Origin: Nematostella vectensis
Taxonomy: Eukaryota; Cnidaria; Anthozoa; Actiniaria; Edwardsiidae
DNA length: 64,000 bases
Assembly (NCBI RefSeq): GCF_932526225.1
Contig: NC_064038.1
Location: 14,281,647 to 14,345,646 of the forward strand
Direction: 5' to 3'
Shown here: one piece after another, positions 38,320 to 50,926 of the stretch
Layout: each line of letters starts with the position of its first letter
Position numbering within the stretch: position 1 is the first letter of the stretch
The notes under the pieces: model-generated
Database searches by the model: none
What the model saw: the letters and a program-made list of their open reading frames with translations, nothing else
What the model was told of the DNA's origin: nothing
Program-made: the position numbers and the translations under genes

Positions 38320-39180
38320 TTGTCGTTTTCTTTCATCAGCTCAATCAAAACCTTTCCTCACCATACACGATGGCGTCAATTTAATATCAAGCATTTAAAA
38401 TCGACCAGATATTGCCTTATTGGTTATATGCGTCTAATTTTATTATATCTCCAAAACAACTGCACTGTTTTCATTCAATGGATTATTTGTGTTAAAATAT
38501 CTTGCAATGGAGATGATTATCAAATTGCATGCACTTATGTGATCCTTGAATGACTTAAATGCGATCAAATTTATGACAAAGCCTTCCCAATTTGAAACTA
38601 CTCTCCCCTTCTTATTCAAACATTAACTACAATTTATCTATTGATTTGCTTCTCCTCCTTTTCAACTTACCTCCCTTTCAGGCTTGACCTTAGTGTTGCA
38701 TAAGTCCTCTCAATAAGTCACCTTTATTATCTTTAGAGATGTTTAATTGGTGTTTATCTCAATTTTCATCTTGAGATCAACTTGTTTTCTTTCTTTTAAA
38801 CCATGCGTCTCAACAATCTAATTTGTTGAATCTGTCTTCGGGGGATTGTTAACTACTTGAGCATCAAGGTTGACCTCCATGGACTCGCTGATGTAGTGAG
38901 CGGAAGACCCTCTTATTCATTGCAGTTGAAGTGACGTTGTTGATGGCGCTCCCTGATTGGTTTATTGTATGTTTGGTTTCGAAAGCGGGATTGAAAAAAA
39001 AAAAATAAATAAAAAAAAACCTTCATAAGAACAAAGTACCAAGTGTAAAAAAGCGCTTTTTTTTCGTTGGCGAAAAAGCCTTTCGTTGTTGTTATTTTAC
39101 CAGCCAATGAGAGGCAAGCAGTGTTTTTACATCTATCACATCGATCTATCACGTTTCAGAAAGGTGAATCCATTTTGTTT
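38320..39180. repeat. Dispersed repeat, copy 1 (relative at 41590-42610)
   Basis: Several blocks match the second copy: GGAGATGATTATCAAAT with its following tract (38510 against 42380), GATGTTTAATTGGTGTTTATC (38738 against 42548), and GTTGATGGCGCTC with TTTGGTTTCGAAA (38939 against 41750-41820). The block order differs between the copies. A decayed interspersed element is likely; type unknown. Confidence 0.6.
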
Positions 39181-40081
39181 TCAAGCAATCAACGGTTTGA
39201 TGGAGGCATATTTATTTTCGATGGTACAATTAATAGCTGAATGTTAATCAGATTTTTATTAGCACAAACGCCCTAAGAAGTAATCGCCTCACCAAATCTG
39301 TGAGGATTCGTAGTTCTTACGTGAGATGAGAAAATGGACAGATCAAAACAGAAAATAGTTTTAACATCAAAACGCGTGTCCTCTCAAATATTTTAGAGAC
39401 TCATGACTTCCTCCGGATGGAAAGTAAACATGGAGGTTGACAGCAAATGCTCATTGGGGAGTTGTTGAAGTGAGTTCCAGAAATAGACCGCTAGCTCACT
39501 GCACCATCGAGAAACCGAGGAAGGCTTTAGAAAATTTGAACTAAGTTTCAACTTCAACTTCTGGCAAATTCAGACTAATTTTGGGGGTGAAAGTTTCTTC
39601 CTAAACAAATCGATTCATACATTACAGAATTTTTTTTTTATGAAAACTTTGATTTTCTAAGCTTATGTTTGAAAGATATTATTCGCCTTGGAAAAAAATT
39701 CGTTGAATTCCACTTTTCAATTATTTTTTCAATAATTCCACAAAAAAAAAATCTCACTCTGTTTTGGCCAATGAGAGCGCGCTTAAGAATTTCACTATAG
39801 GATTTTCTCTTGGATTCTCATCACCAATTTCTTTTTCGATTATGGCAATAATGTAAAGGCGCAGTAGGAAATCCTAGGAGAAATGCGACATGTTTTTTTT
39901 TTTTTTAATTTTTAACGATTTTAGCATAATTAAGCGTCAACATCTCTTTGGCAGACGTATTGTCTACATACAGAATGGCTTTTGATGTCAAGGCCAGCTT
40001 GTTTCAGTCATTGTCAATTTACCCAGTCGTTTAAGTTTATGTTCTTGTTTTTACAAACTGCAACTTCACAAAGGCATCACG

Positions 40082-40112
<31 letters not shown>

Positions 40113-41589
40113 GCAGTGATTTTTATTGAACCTTGTCAACCACTAAGCAAAAATTTCGATCTGAAAGAGGAATGGAGAAGGGACAAAGAAATCCTCGATT
40201 TAATGAGTAAAGGTTATTTTTTTATAGTGCTCGCCTGAAGCGATAGCTAAATTACCCGGTGTTAGATAGTGCATTTTTAATCGGCATTCCAAAAAAAAAT
40301 TCCCGATTTCCTTGCTAAAAATTAAGAAGTACCAGATTATTCTCGTTACTCTCAGCCGTTTTTTAAAAAGTGCAAAAAGTACAGGTTTTGATTTTTAGTT
40401 GTTTGTTTAACATGTTGTATAACATGTTTAACACAGAACACCGGTACATCCAAAATAGAATAAAACTTTGAGCTTCCATTATATTGGCAGATTCCCTGTC
40501 ACTAGCCTCAAATAATGAAAAAAAAAAAATGTTCCGAATAATTTCTTCCCTGAATCATATAATCTTAGAAACATGGCAGCGTTTGGATACACCCTGGAGA
40601 GGTTTAGGTTTGTTTAAGTAGGTTTTAAAATAGAAGTCGTGAGTATCCACCTCTTAGCGATTTATCGAAAGACGGAATTTTAAAGTTTGTTTTGCTTACA
40701 CCATTATTAGTTTCAAGTCACGGATTTCTTATCAAATAGAAACTTCATTACAAAAACAGTTTTTAGGAAGTGTTTAGGAAGTCACAGTGACCATGCAATA
40801 CTGTTTAGCCCATAAATTCGGCGAGTAAGTAACAGTACCCTTCGAGTTTCAACGGGTACCCAAAAAGTCTTTGTTGATTATACCACACAAACTATCCTAC
40901 TTTCGCTAGATAGGGTAGCTTATTTTAGATACGAGGGTAGAGAGTATGCGTATGATAAATCTCAAATATTTGTTGCACTCTTTGTTTTCTCTCTTTCTGC
41001 ACAATGATATCTTCCTCTGTCACCTTGGGCGTCCTAAGAGCGCAAAGACTCACGGGTGGGCCTTTATTTTGCCCATGAGGGTCCTTAAAACAAAAGTACC
41101 GAAGTTCCAAAAAGGAACGCGATACAAATAATTAGCTTAATTGAAGCTTTCAAATTTGGAAATGAACCGAACTGGTTGAAGCAATCCAGAAGGTAACACT
41201 TTTTTGTTGCTTCTGTCACGCCTACCCGCATTTTTTTTGGTTTTAATGCTTACAGTACATGTCTGTACATCAGTCCTGTCGATATGAATTGTAGAGAAAT
41301 CGTGAACCAAGTCGCGCCTTTGCTTTTCATAAATACTTTCTTGATTGGACCGAACCTTGTCGTACCAAAACTAAGATGGTCTTGCAAAGACTGAAAGCAG
41401 TCAAATGTGCGAAAAGCAGTTCCCTTATTTACTGCGTTCGAATGGTTACAACAGGTTCTCGCTATTCCTTTATTTCTGGGCTCTTGTAATATTGTTTTGC
41501 AAAATCTAGTCATGTGACTGCGCTGGGGGCATAAACGTCAAGGGAAGACCATGGCAACAGCTAAGTACTTACGCGATTCAACAGGAGAC
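39181..41589. other. AT-rich intergenic DNA
   Basis: Long T runs (for example 40087-40111) and no recognisable gene. Short opposing open frames at 40925-41131 are not convincing. Confidence 0.4.
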
Positions 41590-41642
41590 ACTCTTATTCA
41601 GAGTGCAGCTGATGGTACAGCTGGCGTTGTTGGAGGCGCTCG

Positions 41643-41705
<63 letters not shown>

Positions 41706-42610
41706 TTAGGAGACTCTATTATTCAGAGTGCAGCTGATGGTCCAGCTGGCGTTGTTGAAGGCGCTCGCTGTTTGGTTTATTGTTTTAACCAGGATACTGG
41801 TTTATACATATTTGGTTTCGAAAACGAGAACAAGACTCAAACCAAATCTTAAGCATTTAGAAAGCATGAATCTCTGGTATTTTCTTAAAATCCTTTAAAC
41901 TGGGTCTCAAGGGGTTTCTTGATTTACGGCTAAAATATGCAATATTACAATAGGCCTTTTTTTGTAACTTTTGCTCAAAGCAAAATTAGCTATGCACAAG
42001 CGCTAAAACTTGGTCACAAAGTGCCTGAATATCCTTCCCTGCTGCATTTTAATCAATCCGTTTTCGAAAGCGTGAAGGCTTATTATACAATAAAAAAGTT
42101 CGTATGGCTTTTTTGAAACCAGTGGTCGAACGTTTTAAAGAATATTGGTGGTCAAGCTTTGAAGTATTAGCTGCCCTTTAAATTTCCGTTTTGGCGCAAA
42201 AAAATGGGCAAAAATCTTTTTTTTTCTATTTTGCCAAAATGAAAGATGCAATGTGAGGAAAAAAAGATAGACACTGAAAGAGACAGTATAGTGACGAGAG
42301 ACGGCGCTAAAAATGAACTTAAAGAAGGACGTCTTTATCCGGAATTAAATTGAGATTTATTGTGAATATCATGCAGTGGAGATGGTTATCAAATCGAACG
42401 CATTTATGTGATTCTTAAATGTGGCCCAACGATTTCAGATTGGTGACAAAGCCAACATACAATTTAAGTCAAACATTAAACTCAATTTATCTATAATTTG
42501 TTTCTTATTGTTATTACTGCGTAAGTCCTCTGAACAAAGCTTTTAAGATGTTTAATTGATGTTTATCTCAATTTGCATCTCTAGATCCAGATTTATTTTT
42601 CTTTTAAAAA
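41590..42610. repeat. Dispersed repeat, copy 2, interrupted by (CTTT)n
   Basis: It matches blocks of 38320-39180. A (TTTC)n run at about 41642-41706 separates two near-copies of an ATTCAGAGTGCAGCTGATGG-containing segment (41598-41640 and 41709-41770), so the microsatellite sits inside a short duplication. Confidence 0.6.
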
Positions 42611-42614
42611 GTGT

Positions 42615-42868
<254 letters not shown>

Positions 42869-42869
42869 A

Positions 42870-44500
42870 GATTAGCAAAAATGTGCTAAATACGTAAAGG
42901 CGGCGAATAACAACCCAAGCCAAATGATTGCGGCTAATATAATGTATGTACTATGAAGTTAGATCTATGAAATGGATATTTTTACTAGAGTTGAAAGTTT
43001 TAGAACTGAGTATTAGAACTGTTGGAAATAATTATTATTGTGTGTTTTTTACTTCAATGTTTGTTTTTCAGTGTTGGTATTGGATAAAGCAATTGTATGG
43101 ACTCTATTTTGTATACTGTATACTGCGAATTCAATTGCGTGAGTTTTAATCCGTGTCTTGTCATTAGACCTACTTTAAGCATAAATGATTTTTGATGATC
43201 GTTTTGAACATATTTAATATCTTATTGAATGGTCATCACAAGGCATTTTTCCTGTTTTTCCGTAAATGGACAATCGTACTTACTTTTTTGGGGGGAAATG
43301 GGCATATATTTTCACTTTAAGCAACGCTTGATTTAGGTGTATAATTATCAATTATTAACACATGAAGCCCGGTCCTGACACAAGGTTTCAACCAATATCT
43401 TGATGGAAAAAGTATAATTAACAATTATTCTCCGAACGCGAAGTGAATTGCGGTGGATATAGGGTGGACTATGGACCGCCATTCCCTGATCCCGAGGAGA
43501 ATAATTGTTTTGTCTAGGTGTTATGGGATATGTAATACATAAATAATACATAACATTAAGAAAACAATAGGGGGGCACAGCCACGCCCCTACTGGTCTTA
43601 TCCTTATTATTTTTGACAATTTTGGGGTCGAACGTGCCCCCAGTGCCCCATCCCCGGCTACGTTTTTTTACGAGAGTTTTAAAGCTATATATAATAACAA
43701 CTTTTCTCTTATTTATTCAAGGGACACAACTTGAGGATCCCTTTTTCTGAAAAAAAATCTTTGTAGATTATATGAAGTATACTAAAAAAATGAAACATGA
43801 CATAAATAAATAGGGCCCAATTTAGCAAGATCTTATTATTTAAAATTTGAAATTATAATTATATTTTCTGTATCAGTTGTCTATCGAGTACAACTCTACG
43901 TAAGAGTTCAAATAATTCCTCTTTTTATGCAGATAGTATCATGAGTAATGTCAATCAAAATTACTAATAGTGTCGTTGTTCTGGGTATTCTCTAGGGGAG
44001 AATGGGAGGAAATCATTTTATAATAATAGGAAAAGTTATAAGCCATGTGTTTTTATTCATTTAGATAGGGTTGATTTTAGGGAGATGGGATACCTGAAGC
44101 AAAATTAAAGTGTAGTATCCTGTTGTTTATGTCCCTTGGTCTTTGTCGGGGTTGGGGGAGGGGTGTTGATAGGGACATACCCCCAGTTTAGGGTGGGAAA
44201 ACATTGCTGGATCCGCTTTTAGGCAGTGCCTAAATCTATATATTAGTATATACTTGGCGGGGACTGAACAAGACACATTTTGCTGTAATTATTCTATTGA
44301 ATTACGAATTTTATTTAATTTCACAAATCGTCTCATTATTCCGGGTTTTAGCGGTGAATAGTGTCCCATTATTATGAGATAGCAAAACAATCAAAGCGCG
44401 CGTTCTTATGAAGTTCCCGCCAAGTATAAAATGATTGCTTATATCCTTGTAAACTAAAGGGAAAAAAGGGGGAATAATGGATTCCTAGCCTTTTAAATAT
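42870..44500. other. AT-rich intergenic DNA
   Basis: Nothing supportable seen. Confidence 0.4.
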
Positions 44501-44800
44501 AAGCGGAAGATGGAACAAGCGAGTGTATAAGCTTAAAGCGGTTGACTATTAGTGCACAAACCACAGGTCAAACATATTATTACAACACAAGAATCGCCGA
44601 AGAAGTCTTTAAAATGTGGGAAATAAAACAAGCAAGTGTATAAGCATTTAAGCTGCAATACAGCTCCTTTGTTTAGAAGGCCCTTAAAATCGGCTTCCAA
44701 TGAATATAAAGTGAGCAAAACACAGGTCAAGTAATCGCACTCGAGCGCAAACATAATTATAAACGCCAAAAGAATCGCCGAGTTTTAAGAATGGTCGAAT
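44500..44800. repeat. Imperfect tandem duplication
   Basis: AAGCGAGTGTATAAGC (about 44517) recurs as AAGCAAGTGTATAAGC (about 44630), and CACAGGTCAA...GAATCGCCGA recurs (44562 and 44722). Confidence 0.6.
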
Positions 44801-46350
44801 TCTCAGATCTATTGCTTCTCCGTGAAGTATATACCTTCTTTCAATCGTCCAAAACATTCTGGTGAGTGTTCCCTCTCGGTTCTCAGTCGCTGAGGATTTG
44901 CTGCTCTTCAAGAGGAGAAATCGCCAACAGACTAGCCAAAACAATAATTACCAGACTAGAAAAAAAAAAAAAAAAAAACTACAGACAACCTGAAGATAAC
45001 AAGGTCTGCGTAGGCGTGGTGGAATCAATAAATTTTCTTTCCTATGAATAGGTTGATGATCAAAGAACAAAAATTCATTGCGAAGGAAGGACCCCTGCTA
45101 CCCACTCCGCCGTCTACCGCTTTTTCTTCTTTTCTCTTTCTTAATTGTCGGCCATGCGTATCCTTTTGCTTTTAGGGTCATTAAATTGCTCCAAAGTTTT
45201 GGAATTAGCTTTCCTGGAGCGCGATCCAAACTATCGGATAAAGAAATTAAGACGTGTCTGACCTCTAATGTATGCAAAGAAGACGTCATAACGTGTCATG
45301 TACAAAAAGAAGTACGCAAACAAGACGCAGTTTCTAAAGCCAAGCGTGCTCCCTTTGTCGTACAGACGCCAAGTCTCACAAACGACTCTTCCACGCACTA
45401 GGCCCAGGATGCATTGCGCGCGTAGAATCACTAAAGTGCTAGCTAATTATTCACTGCGTGATTCTAAAAATAAAGCGCGTGCTCTAAGCCTGTCAGAATC
45501 GACGTATACTAATTCTGGATATCAGAAAAGCCTCATCCTAGCCTCGTCTTCAGGCTTCTCTTTTTTCTGCTCTTTATGCAACGCGGTCATAATGTTTGAT
45601 GCGGCAAATCAAATGTGACTTCACTAACAAGAAGCCACGCAGTGAAAAGGAGCCTGGGAACAAGGCTAGCCTCATCCACTAATTGGTTATTGAACTCAAA
45701 GCGATGTTAACGAGATAGCTATACACGATTCGAATAAATCCGTCGCGACTGACTAGCGCCTTTATTATTAGCCTGGAGAAAAGATGAGAATGGATCCGAT
45801 TGTATGAAATATCGTAATCATATTAGTTCCATTTTAATTAAATTTTCGAGCTATATTTCTGCACAATGATGATGTAGGTTTTATCCCCTGTGGACTAGAC
45901 TTAGAAAAGCAACCAAACAATATGAGAGCTCTCATCCTCTAGGATGTGAGTCCCCACTCATGCATCTAAATGGGGGATCTGCTCTAAGACACAATAATAG
46001 TCACCCCTACTCACATTTTGAGGTCGACGTCGGCTTTATACACTCTTTGAAACTTTTTTCGTAGAAAAGTCTAGCATGGATTTCACCAAATTTTAAAAAC
46101 AACATGCTGAGAAAATGCCAAGGCTCAAGAATGGAAAAAAGCTTGGTTACCAAGCCATCATAAATAATGTTATTCAGACATGTTATTTTGCACCGGATTG
46201 TCATGGAATAAATAAATAGCAAACAGTAAATAGTAAATTTAATGAAAATAAAATTGGCTGTCGAATATTGTTTCTGGCACTTGAATGGCATTATCTATTA
46301 ATACCTAAAATACATTTGCTGTCTCATCAATGAGTCAAAACTACTCCTCT
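44801..46350. other. Intergenic DNA up to the GC-rich island
   Basis: No domain found. The frame 45078-45401 has a hydrophobic N-terminal stretch but starts with TTG and has no splice context, so it is not called. Confidence 0.4.
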
Positions 46351-46352
46351 GT

Positions 46353-46377
46353 GGGGGGGGGGGGGGGGGGGGGGGGG
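46353..46377. repeat. Run of 25 G at the island's left edge
   Basis: Homopolymer directly at the base-composition boundary; a run of 20 C follows at 46616-46635. Confidence 0.95.
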
Positions 46378-46413
46378 CACTGGGGACTTTCATAGACACC
46401 GAAACGCGTTTCG

Positions 46414-46545
46414 CGTAGATTAATAATTGCTAATTATCAATCTACGTCGGGACCACTTCGCGTAGATAAATAATTAGCAATTATCAATCTACGTCGGGCG
46501 GGGCTCTGGTAGATAAATAGTCAGCAATTGCTAACCTGCGTCGGG
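46414..46545. repeat. Three tandem hairpin-forming units
   Basis: Units of about 47 bp. The first two (46414-46446 and 46461-46493) are nearly palindromic: CGTAGAT and ATCTACG flank a TAATTGCTAATTA-type core. The third is degraded. They could mark an element terminus, an origin or protein-binding sites. Confidence 0.75.
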
Positions 46546-46810
46546 TGGGGTTCGGGTAGGAAGGTCGGGCAAGAGCGCGCCAAGGGGGGAGCCTAAGACG
46601 ATGACAGGGTGGCTGCCCCCCCCCCCCCCCCCCCCAGCACTTCGCGCGGTAGCGTGTGTGAACCAAGGCACAAGACACAAGCACAATAGACGAGAAACGC
46701 CTTTATATACAAACACAGTGATGCCTAGCAACGCCGTTTCGCCCAATATCAGGGCTCATCAGCACACCTAGCACACAGAAAGTACAGATGTGGACGGCGC
46801 TAGAGGCTCA

Positions 46811-47262
46811 AGGGATCGCAAAATCGTTCCAAGCGTGGCACGAAATCGCTAAGCCCGCAGTGACTCAAGGATCGCAAAATCGTGCCAAGCGTGACACGAA
46901 ACCGCTAAGCCCGCAATGGCTCAAGGGATCGCAGAATCGTGCCACGCTTGGCACGAAATCACTAAGCCCGCAGTAACTCAAGGGATCGCATAATCGTGCC
47001 AAGCGTGGCACGAAACCGCTAAGCCCGCAATGGCTCAAGGGATCGCAAAGTCGTGCCAAGCTTGACACGAAGTCGCTAAGCCCGCAATGACTCAAGGGAT
47101 CGCAAAATCGTGCCAAGCGTGGCACGAAACCGCTAAGCCCGCAGTGACTCAAGGGATCGCAGAATCGTTCCAAGCGTGGCACGAAACCGCTAAGCCCGCA
47201 ATGGCTCAAGGGATCGCAAAAATGTTCCACGGTTGGGACAAAACCAATGAGCACAAAAAACA
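46811..47262. repeat. 57-bp tandem repeat, 8 copies, each with a dyad
   Basis: Copies start at about 46815, 46871, 46928, 46985, 47042, 47099, 47156 and 47213. Most contain the inverted repeat GTGCCAAGCGTGGCAC. The period is a multiple of three, so open frames of 19-residue repeats run through both strands (46865-47269 minus). I regard them as by-products, though a repeat protein cannot be excluded. Confidence 0.9.
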
Positions 47263-48048
47263 CGAGCAAAGTGAGGCAATGTAGCTTTGTAGGTTTTCAA
47301 TAGCTATATAGGCCCCACGGTCTGACGCTACATGGGTCTCGGCTTAGGCAGCTTTGGAGGTCCTTAAGACTACTGCCTAATGTTGATGGCTGGGAGCCTG
47401 CTTATCTCTGCCTCGGCTGAAGCTACCCGATGATTCTTTCGAGTAGAGACTGCCATTCCATGACGTGAAGGCGCTGGGACGAGTAATTCTTCGTCGTACT
47501 CACTGTTGCTTCAGCGAACAATGTCGTCTATAGCGTTCTCAAACTCGTCCATGGTTAAACGATAGGCACTGCTCGACTTTGAACGGCGAAACCGCTTGTT
47601 GCAGCAGTGAATTCGCTGACGTAATGGCCCGTTTTAGGTGGAAAAACACCGGTCTGTCAATCACATGCTTTGTGCAAACATTCCGTAGACAATACGGCGC
47701 CGAAGTCATCTCGTGACCTTGCGTAATCGCAATCTAAACGTTTCGAGAAAGTTCTGAGAGAGATCGTGTTGTCGCATTTCGTAGCATACACTCTATACCA
47801 CCTCCTAACCCCCTCTTGGGTGAAAGAGCTTCGCGATATTCTTCGGGAGTCCCGAAGGGACAGTGAGAGAGCAAAAACAGCGTGCTCATTTTAATGTTTT
47901 AAAAAACATAAAAAAGCCGGTAATCTAATCAGCTTGTGCTAAGGGTGTCAACAAGGAACGTGGATTGGACCGCCAACCTACGGAGCGCGGAATGACCGTT
48001 TTCCGGCTGTAAATTCAAAGCCGCTAGCGTGGCGTTTAAATCTGAGTT
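47263..48048. other. GC-rich island DNA without recognised gene
   Basis: No open frame of note. It lies between the 57-bp array and the first minus-strand gene and may hold a decayed left-end gene or terminal sequences. Confidence 0.4.
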
Positions 48049-48646
48049 TTACTCGAACACCTCGCTCCCGAACTCCTCGCGAATTTCTCGCAGCCTCTTT
48101 CTCATCTTTTCGCTTGCCTCCAGGAAAGGCCCTTTCCTGCTTTTTTTCTCACGCAATGCAAGGCCGTGTCGAGCTCTGATAGCGGCCTTGAGCGCGTAGT
48201 ATCTCTCTTGTTCCCGAAGTATTAGCCGAAACTCTTCGTCTGAGATATGCCCGTCTTGCAGAAACCGCTAAAACCATCGTGTCTTTGTGTTTAGCCACCT
48301 TCCTCGTAAAACCCCTAGAGACTACGCCTGCGCCCACGACACCGACCAGCCCAGCGGCCCCTGCCAGCGGACCGCCGATCAGAACCCCTATCCCACTCAA
48401 AGAGACCCCTACCCCGGCGCTGGAAAGCGCCCCTGCAGCGATGCTGGACGCCACATACACAGCATGGGTAACGGCAAAGGCTCGCTTATACTTCTTCCGC
48501 ACCTGCCGATGATGCGTTATCTCGTTGTCTAGAACCGCCTGAGTGTCACATATTTTCTGGAGTCGGAAGCTTTGCACGTCACCGCCGCAGTGCATACTGG
48601 GAAGCGAGGGGTATATGGCACCACTGCTAACGTCGCTGTTTGCCAT
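48049..48646 (-). pseudogene. Gly/Ala-rich hydrophobic protein of the virus-like element (one frameshift)
   Basis: ATG at 48646. An N-terminal helical, basic part (EITHHRQVRKKYKRA) leads into a long Gly/Ala/Val-rich hydrophobic stretch (residues about 58-105) and a basic segment. The frame then shifts near 48265, and the new frame stays open to a TAA at 48049-48051, giving a charged helical tail (SDEEFRLILREQERYY, then a Lys/Arg-rich end). The helical character continues across the shift, so both parts are one gene. Membrane-active or structural role is inferred; family name unknown to me. Its start lies 17 bp from the stop of the next gene, suggesting one minus-strand transcript. Confidence 0.6.
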
Positions 48647-48662
48647 GTCTGTTATGTCGGAG

Positions 48663-49337
48663 CTAGGTTAGCTCTAATACAAGGCGAACAGGCTTGCCCT
48701 TAAAGTCCACCCGTCTACCGCAGTCATCCCTGATCCATATTTGGATACTCGAGGCAAACTCAGAGGAAGATGCTGCGACACAAACGGCGTCGGGCCCATA
48801 GACGACTTTCTCGTGCGGTCTCCCGCGGGTTTCTAGGCAAGCGAGAACGTTTGAAGGCTCGCATAAGGAGAGGCATTGCGTGCGATCTACGATATCGCAG
48901 CAGCTGTAGAGGGCTTCTATTTTCGGCAAAGCCACCTTAAGTGGGGGTTCCCCCAAGGGCAGTGCGAGGCCCCGCTCCCCCAACTGACCGACTTTAGCCT
49001 TTAGGCCAAATAGTGCGCAAAGCTCGGCATTCAGTAACGCAACGCAATTTGACATGGGCGCGATCTTCCCGGTGAGGGGATCCAGCTCCGCGGTCAGATT
49101 CTTGCTTTCAGCGCGGTTGATCGTTTCCACGATGGACTCGGCCGTGTGGTGCCCGGCTGGCAGAGTAGCGATGGGCGGGAGGGCGGCTATAGTCGTTATC
49201 TGATGCTACCGCTCGAGATTATACCAGCTGTTAAACAGCGAGCACTGCCGGAGCGCCACGAAGCGTGGGCGCATTATCGGCCGCTCGAAGAAGAGCGTCT
49301 GTTCGCCTTTGGTGAGCACAATATGTAGGACCACCAT
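48663..49337 (-). pseudogene. Beta-rich putative minor structural protein (one in-frame TAG)
   Basis: The ATG at 49337 opens a frame of 224 codons to a TAG at 48663-48665 with a single in-frame TAG after about 48 codons; frame is otherwise constant. The protein is rich in short alternating hydrophobic strands and ends RRVDFKGKPVRLVLEL. Size and strand content would fit a single jelly-roll minor capsid (penton) protein, but no diagnostic motif is visible, so this is inference. It is transcribed divergently from the 49380 gene across a 42-bp promoter. Confidence 0.5.
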
Positions 49338-49379
49338 TGTGTTAAACACAGCCCGCCTTCGTGTTTAACAGGAGGGAGC
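49338..49379. promoter_or_regulatory. Divergent 42-bp promoter with 10-bp dyad
   Basis: Between the ATGs of the genes at 49337 (minus) and 49380 (plus) lies TGTTAAACAC (49340-49349), 11 bp, then its exact complement GTGTTTAACA (49361-49370). Such a dyad is a likely operator or core promoter controlling both genes. Confidence 0.6.
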
Positions 49380-50926
49380 ATGGATTGGAAAGGCTGGCGG
49401 ATGCTGAGCGAGGAGGCGGTTCCCCGAAGGGGGGTGGAGGAGGCGAAGAAGGCGGCAACTGCGGCGGGAGCCTCTATAGCCGAACATATCAAACACGCTA
49501 TAGCCGAACAAGTCAAACACGCAAAACCCGGTTTCCCTAGGTCTCTGACCCTCGCGCAAAAGCTGTTCTACGCCGTGCCCGCGCCCCCTGTGGAGAGCAC
49601 GGCCTCAGACATCACCCCACTACTCACGCAGCTAGAGATACACGTGGCTGAGGACAAATCATCCACGACTAGGGTCAGAGACATATTCAAAGAGACAGTA
49701 GTCACGCACAAGTCCGCCAAGGAGTCTCGCCGGTGGTTATCGGAGCCCTCCTATGGGTACTGGCCACAGCAACTCAACTTTGCGGTCTGGTGCGCAACCG
49801 CCGGGTGCGGGGTGTCCCTAACCGACCCCGCTTTTGCCACGCTCCCCTCTGTCATCAGGGGATTTCTAAGGCTTTACGTCTACTTTACCACGCGGAGGAT
49901 ACTCTACGAGCTCGGCGCCCCACTGCCTGGCGAAAGCCCGTTCACGCAAAAAGGTAACCCCTACAAGAAAGCCGCTTTCGAGCGTCTATGTATAGAGTTC
50001 GGCTTGCCGCGTAAGCCGGACTTCCGATGGAAAGGCGGGCGGAACCACGGGCTAGGCGATGTGTTTGTGTTCTACCCTGGGAGGGGTATCGCAACGTGCA
50101 CGTGATCCGTGGCTACGACACGGCGGCGGACGAGTACCCGAGCCACCTCAATCTGTTTAGCGACGTAGGTGGAACGTGCAATAGTGGGAAGCAGGTGGGT
50201 TTTATACGTAACGACGACCACGGAGGCGTGCAATATAGCTGGTTTGCGCCTCCCAAAGATGAGGGGCTGACAAAAGCAGGGCTAGGAAGACTCGATCGCT
50301 CGGTCAAGGCGTTCGTCTACGCAGTGCTTGGCGCGCAGGTAAACGTCCGTCCCTCTATCGCGGGGGCCGGTGGGCCGGCCATGGAGGCGCAGGCGGAGTT
50401 CACGAAGCTGCTTGAAGACGCTATCATAGAAAACGACATCGCTCAAAGCGTGCAAAGGTACCAGTTAGCCGTGCAGGAGGCCAAGGTGAGGCTGAGTCTT
50501 GCGGTCGCACCAGGAGTGTGGCTGATGCCGAGCGATCTGGTGATAAACACGCAAAGCGTCGTGGGTTACAACAATAAGCTGCAGAAAGCCACGGACTCCA
50601 TGACGCTCGGCGCAAACGCGATCAACACCGAGACGAAGCCAGTCGGTGCTCATAACATGGCCGGTGGGCATCCTAGGGTGCAACACGTGACTGATCCGAG
50701 GATCGACCGCGTGACGTTCCGGCGGCGAAGCAAGGCTTTAGCACCTGCGAAAGCGCACGCAGTGGGCGCGGCGCCTGCCCCCTCTTCACGTATGAATGTT
50801 GCGCATAGCATGGCCGCCGCTGGGACGGCAAGCGCACCCGGACCGGGCGAAAAGAGTGACCACACCGCCCTCAAGGCGGGGTTGTCGGGACTCGCCGTGG
50901 CCGCGGCGTATTACTTGTTCCGATGA
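49380..50926 (+). pseudogene. Large conserved-looking protein of the element, about 515 codons (one frameshift)
   Basis: ATG at 49380. The first frame runs to 50105, and the second frame, sensible from about 50085, runs to a TGA at 50924-50926. The N-terminus is Ala/Glu helical. The centre is aromatic and Cys-containing (YGYWPQQLNFAVWCATAG; LRLYVYFTTRRILYELG). After the shift, a stretch with NLFSDVGGT and FIRNDDHGGVQYSW looks like beta structure. A Pro/Ala-rich linker follows, and the C-terminus ends in a hydrophobic segment (LAVAAAYYLF). I do not recognise a named family. Its length, position among capsid genes and membrane-like tail suggest a virion or assembly protein. The stop overlaps the convergent gene at 50911 by 16 bp. 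Confidence 0.6.

Noticed and set aside
45078-45401. Small secreted protein candidate
   Set aside because: Starts with TTG, overlaps other frames on both strands, and has no splice or domain support.
46865-47269. 134-residue repeat protein with 19-residue units (minus strand)
   Set aside because: The 57-bp period keeps all frames open automatically; both strands are open, and there is no independent sign of coding.
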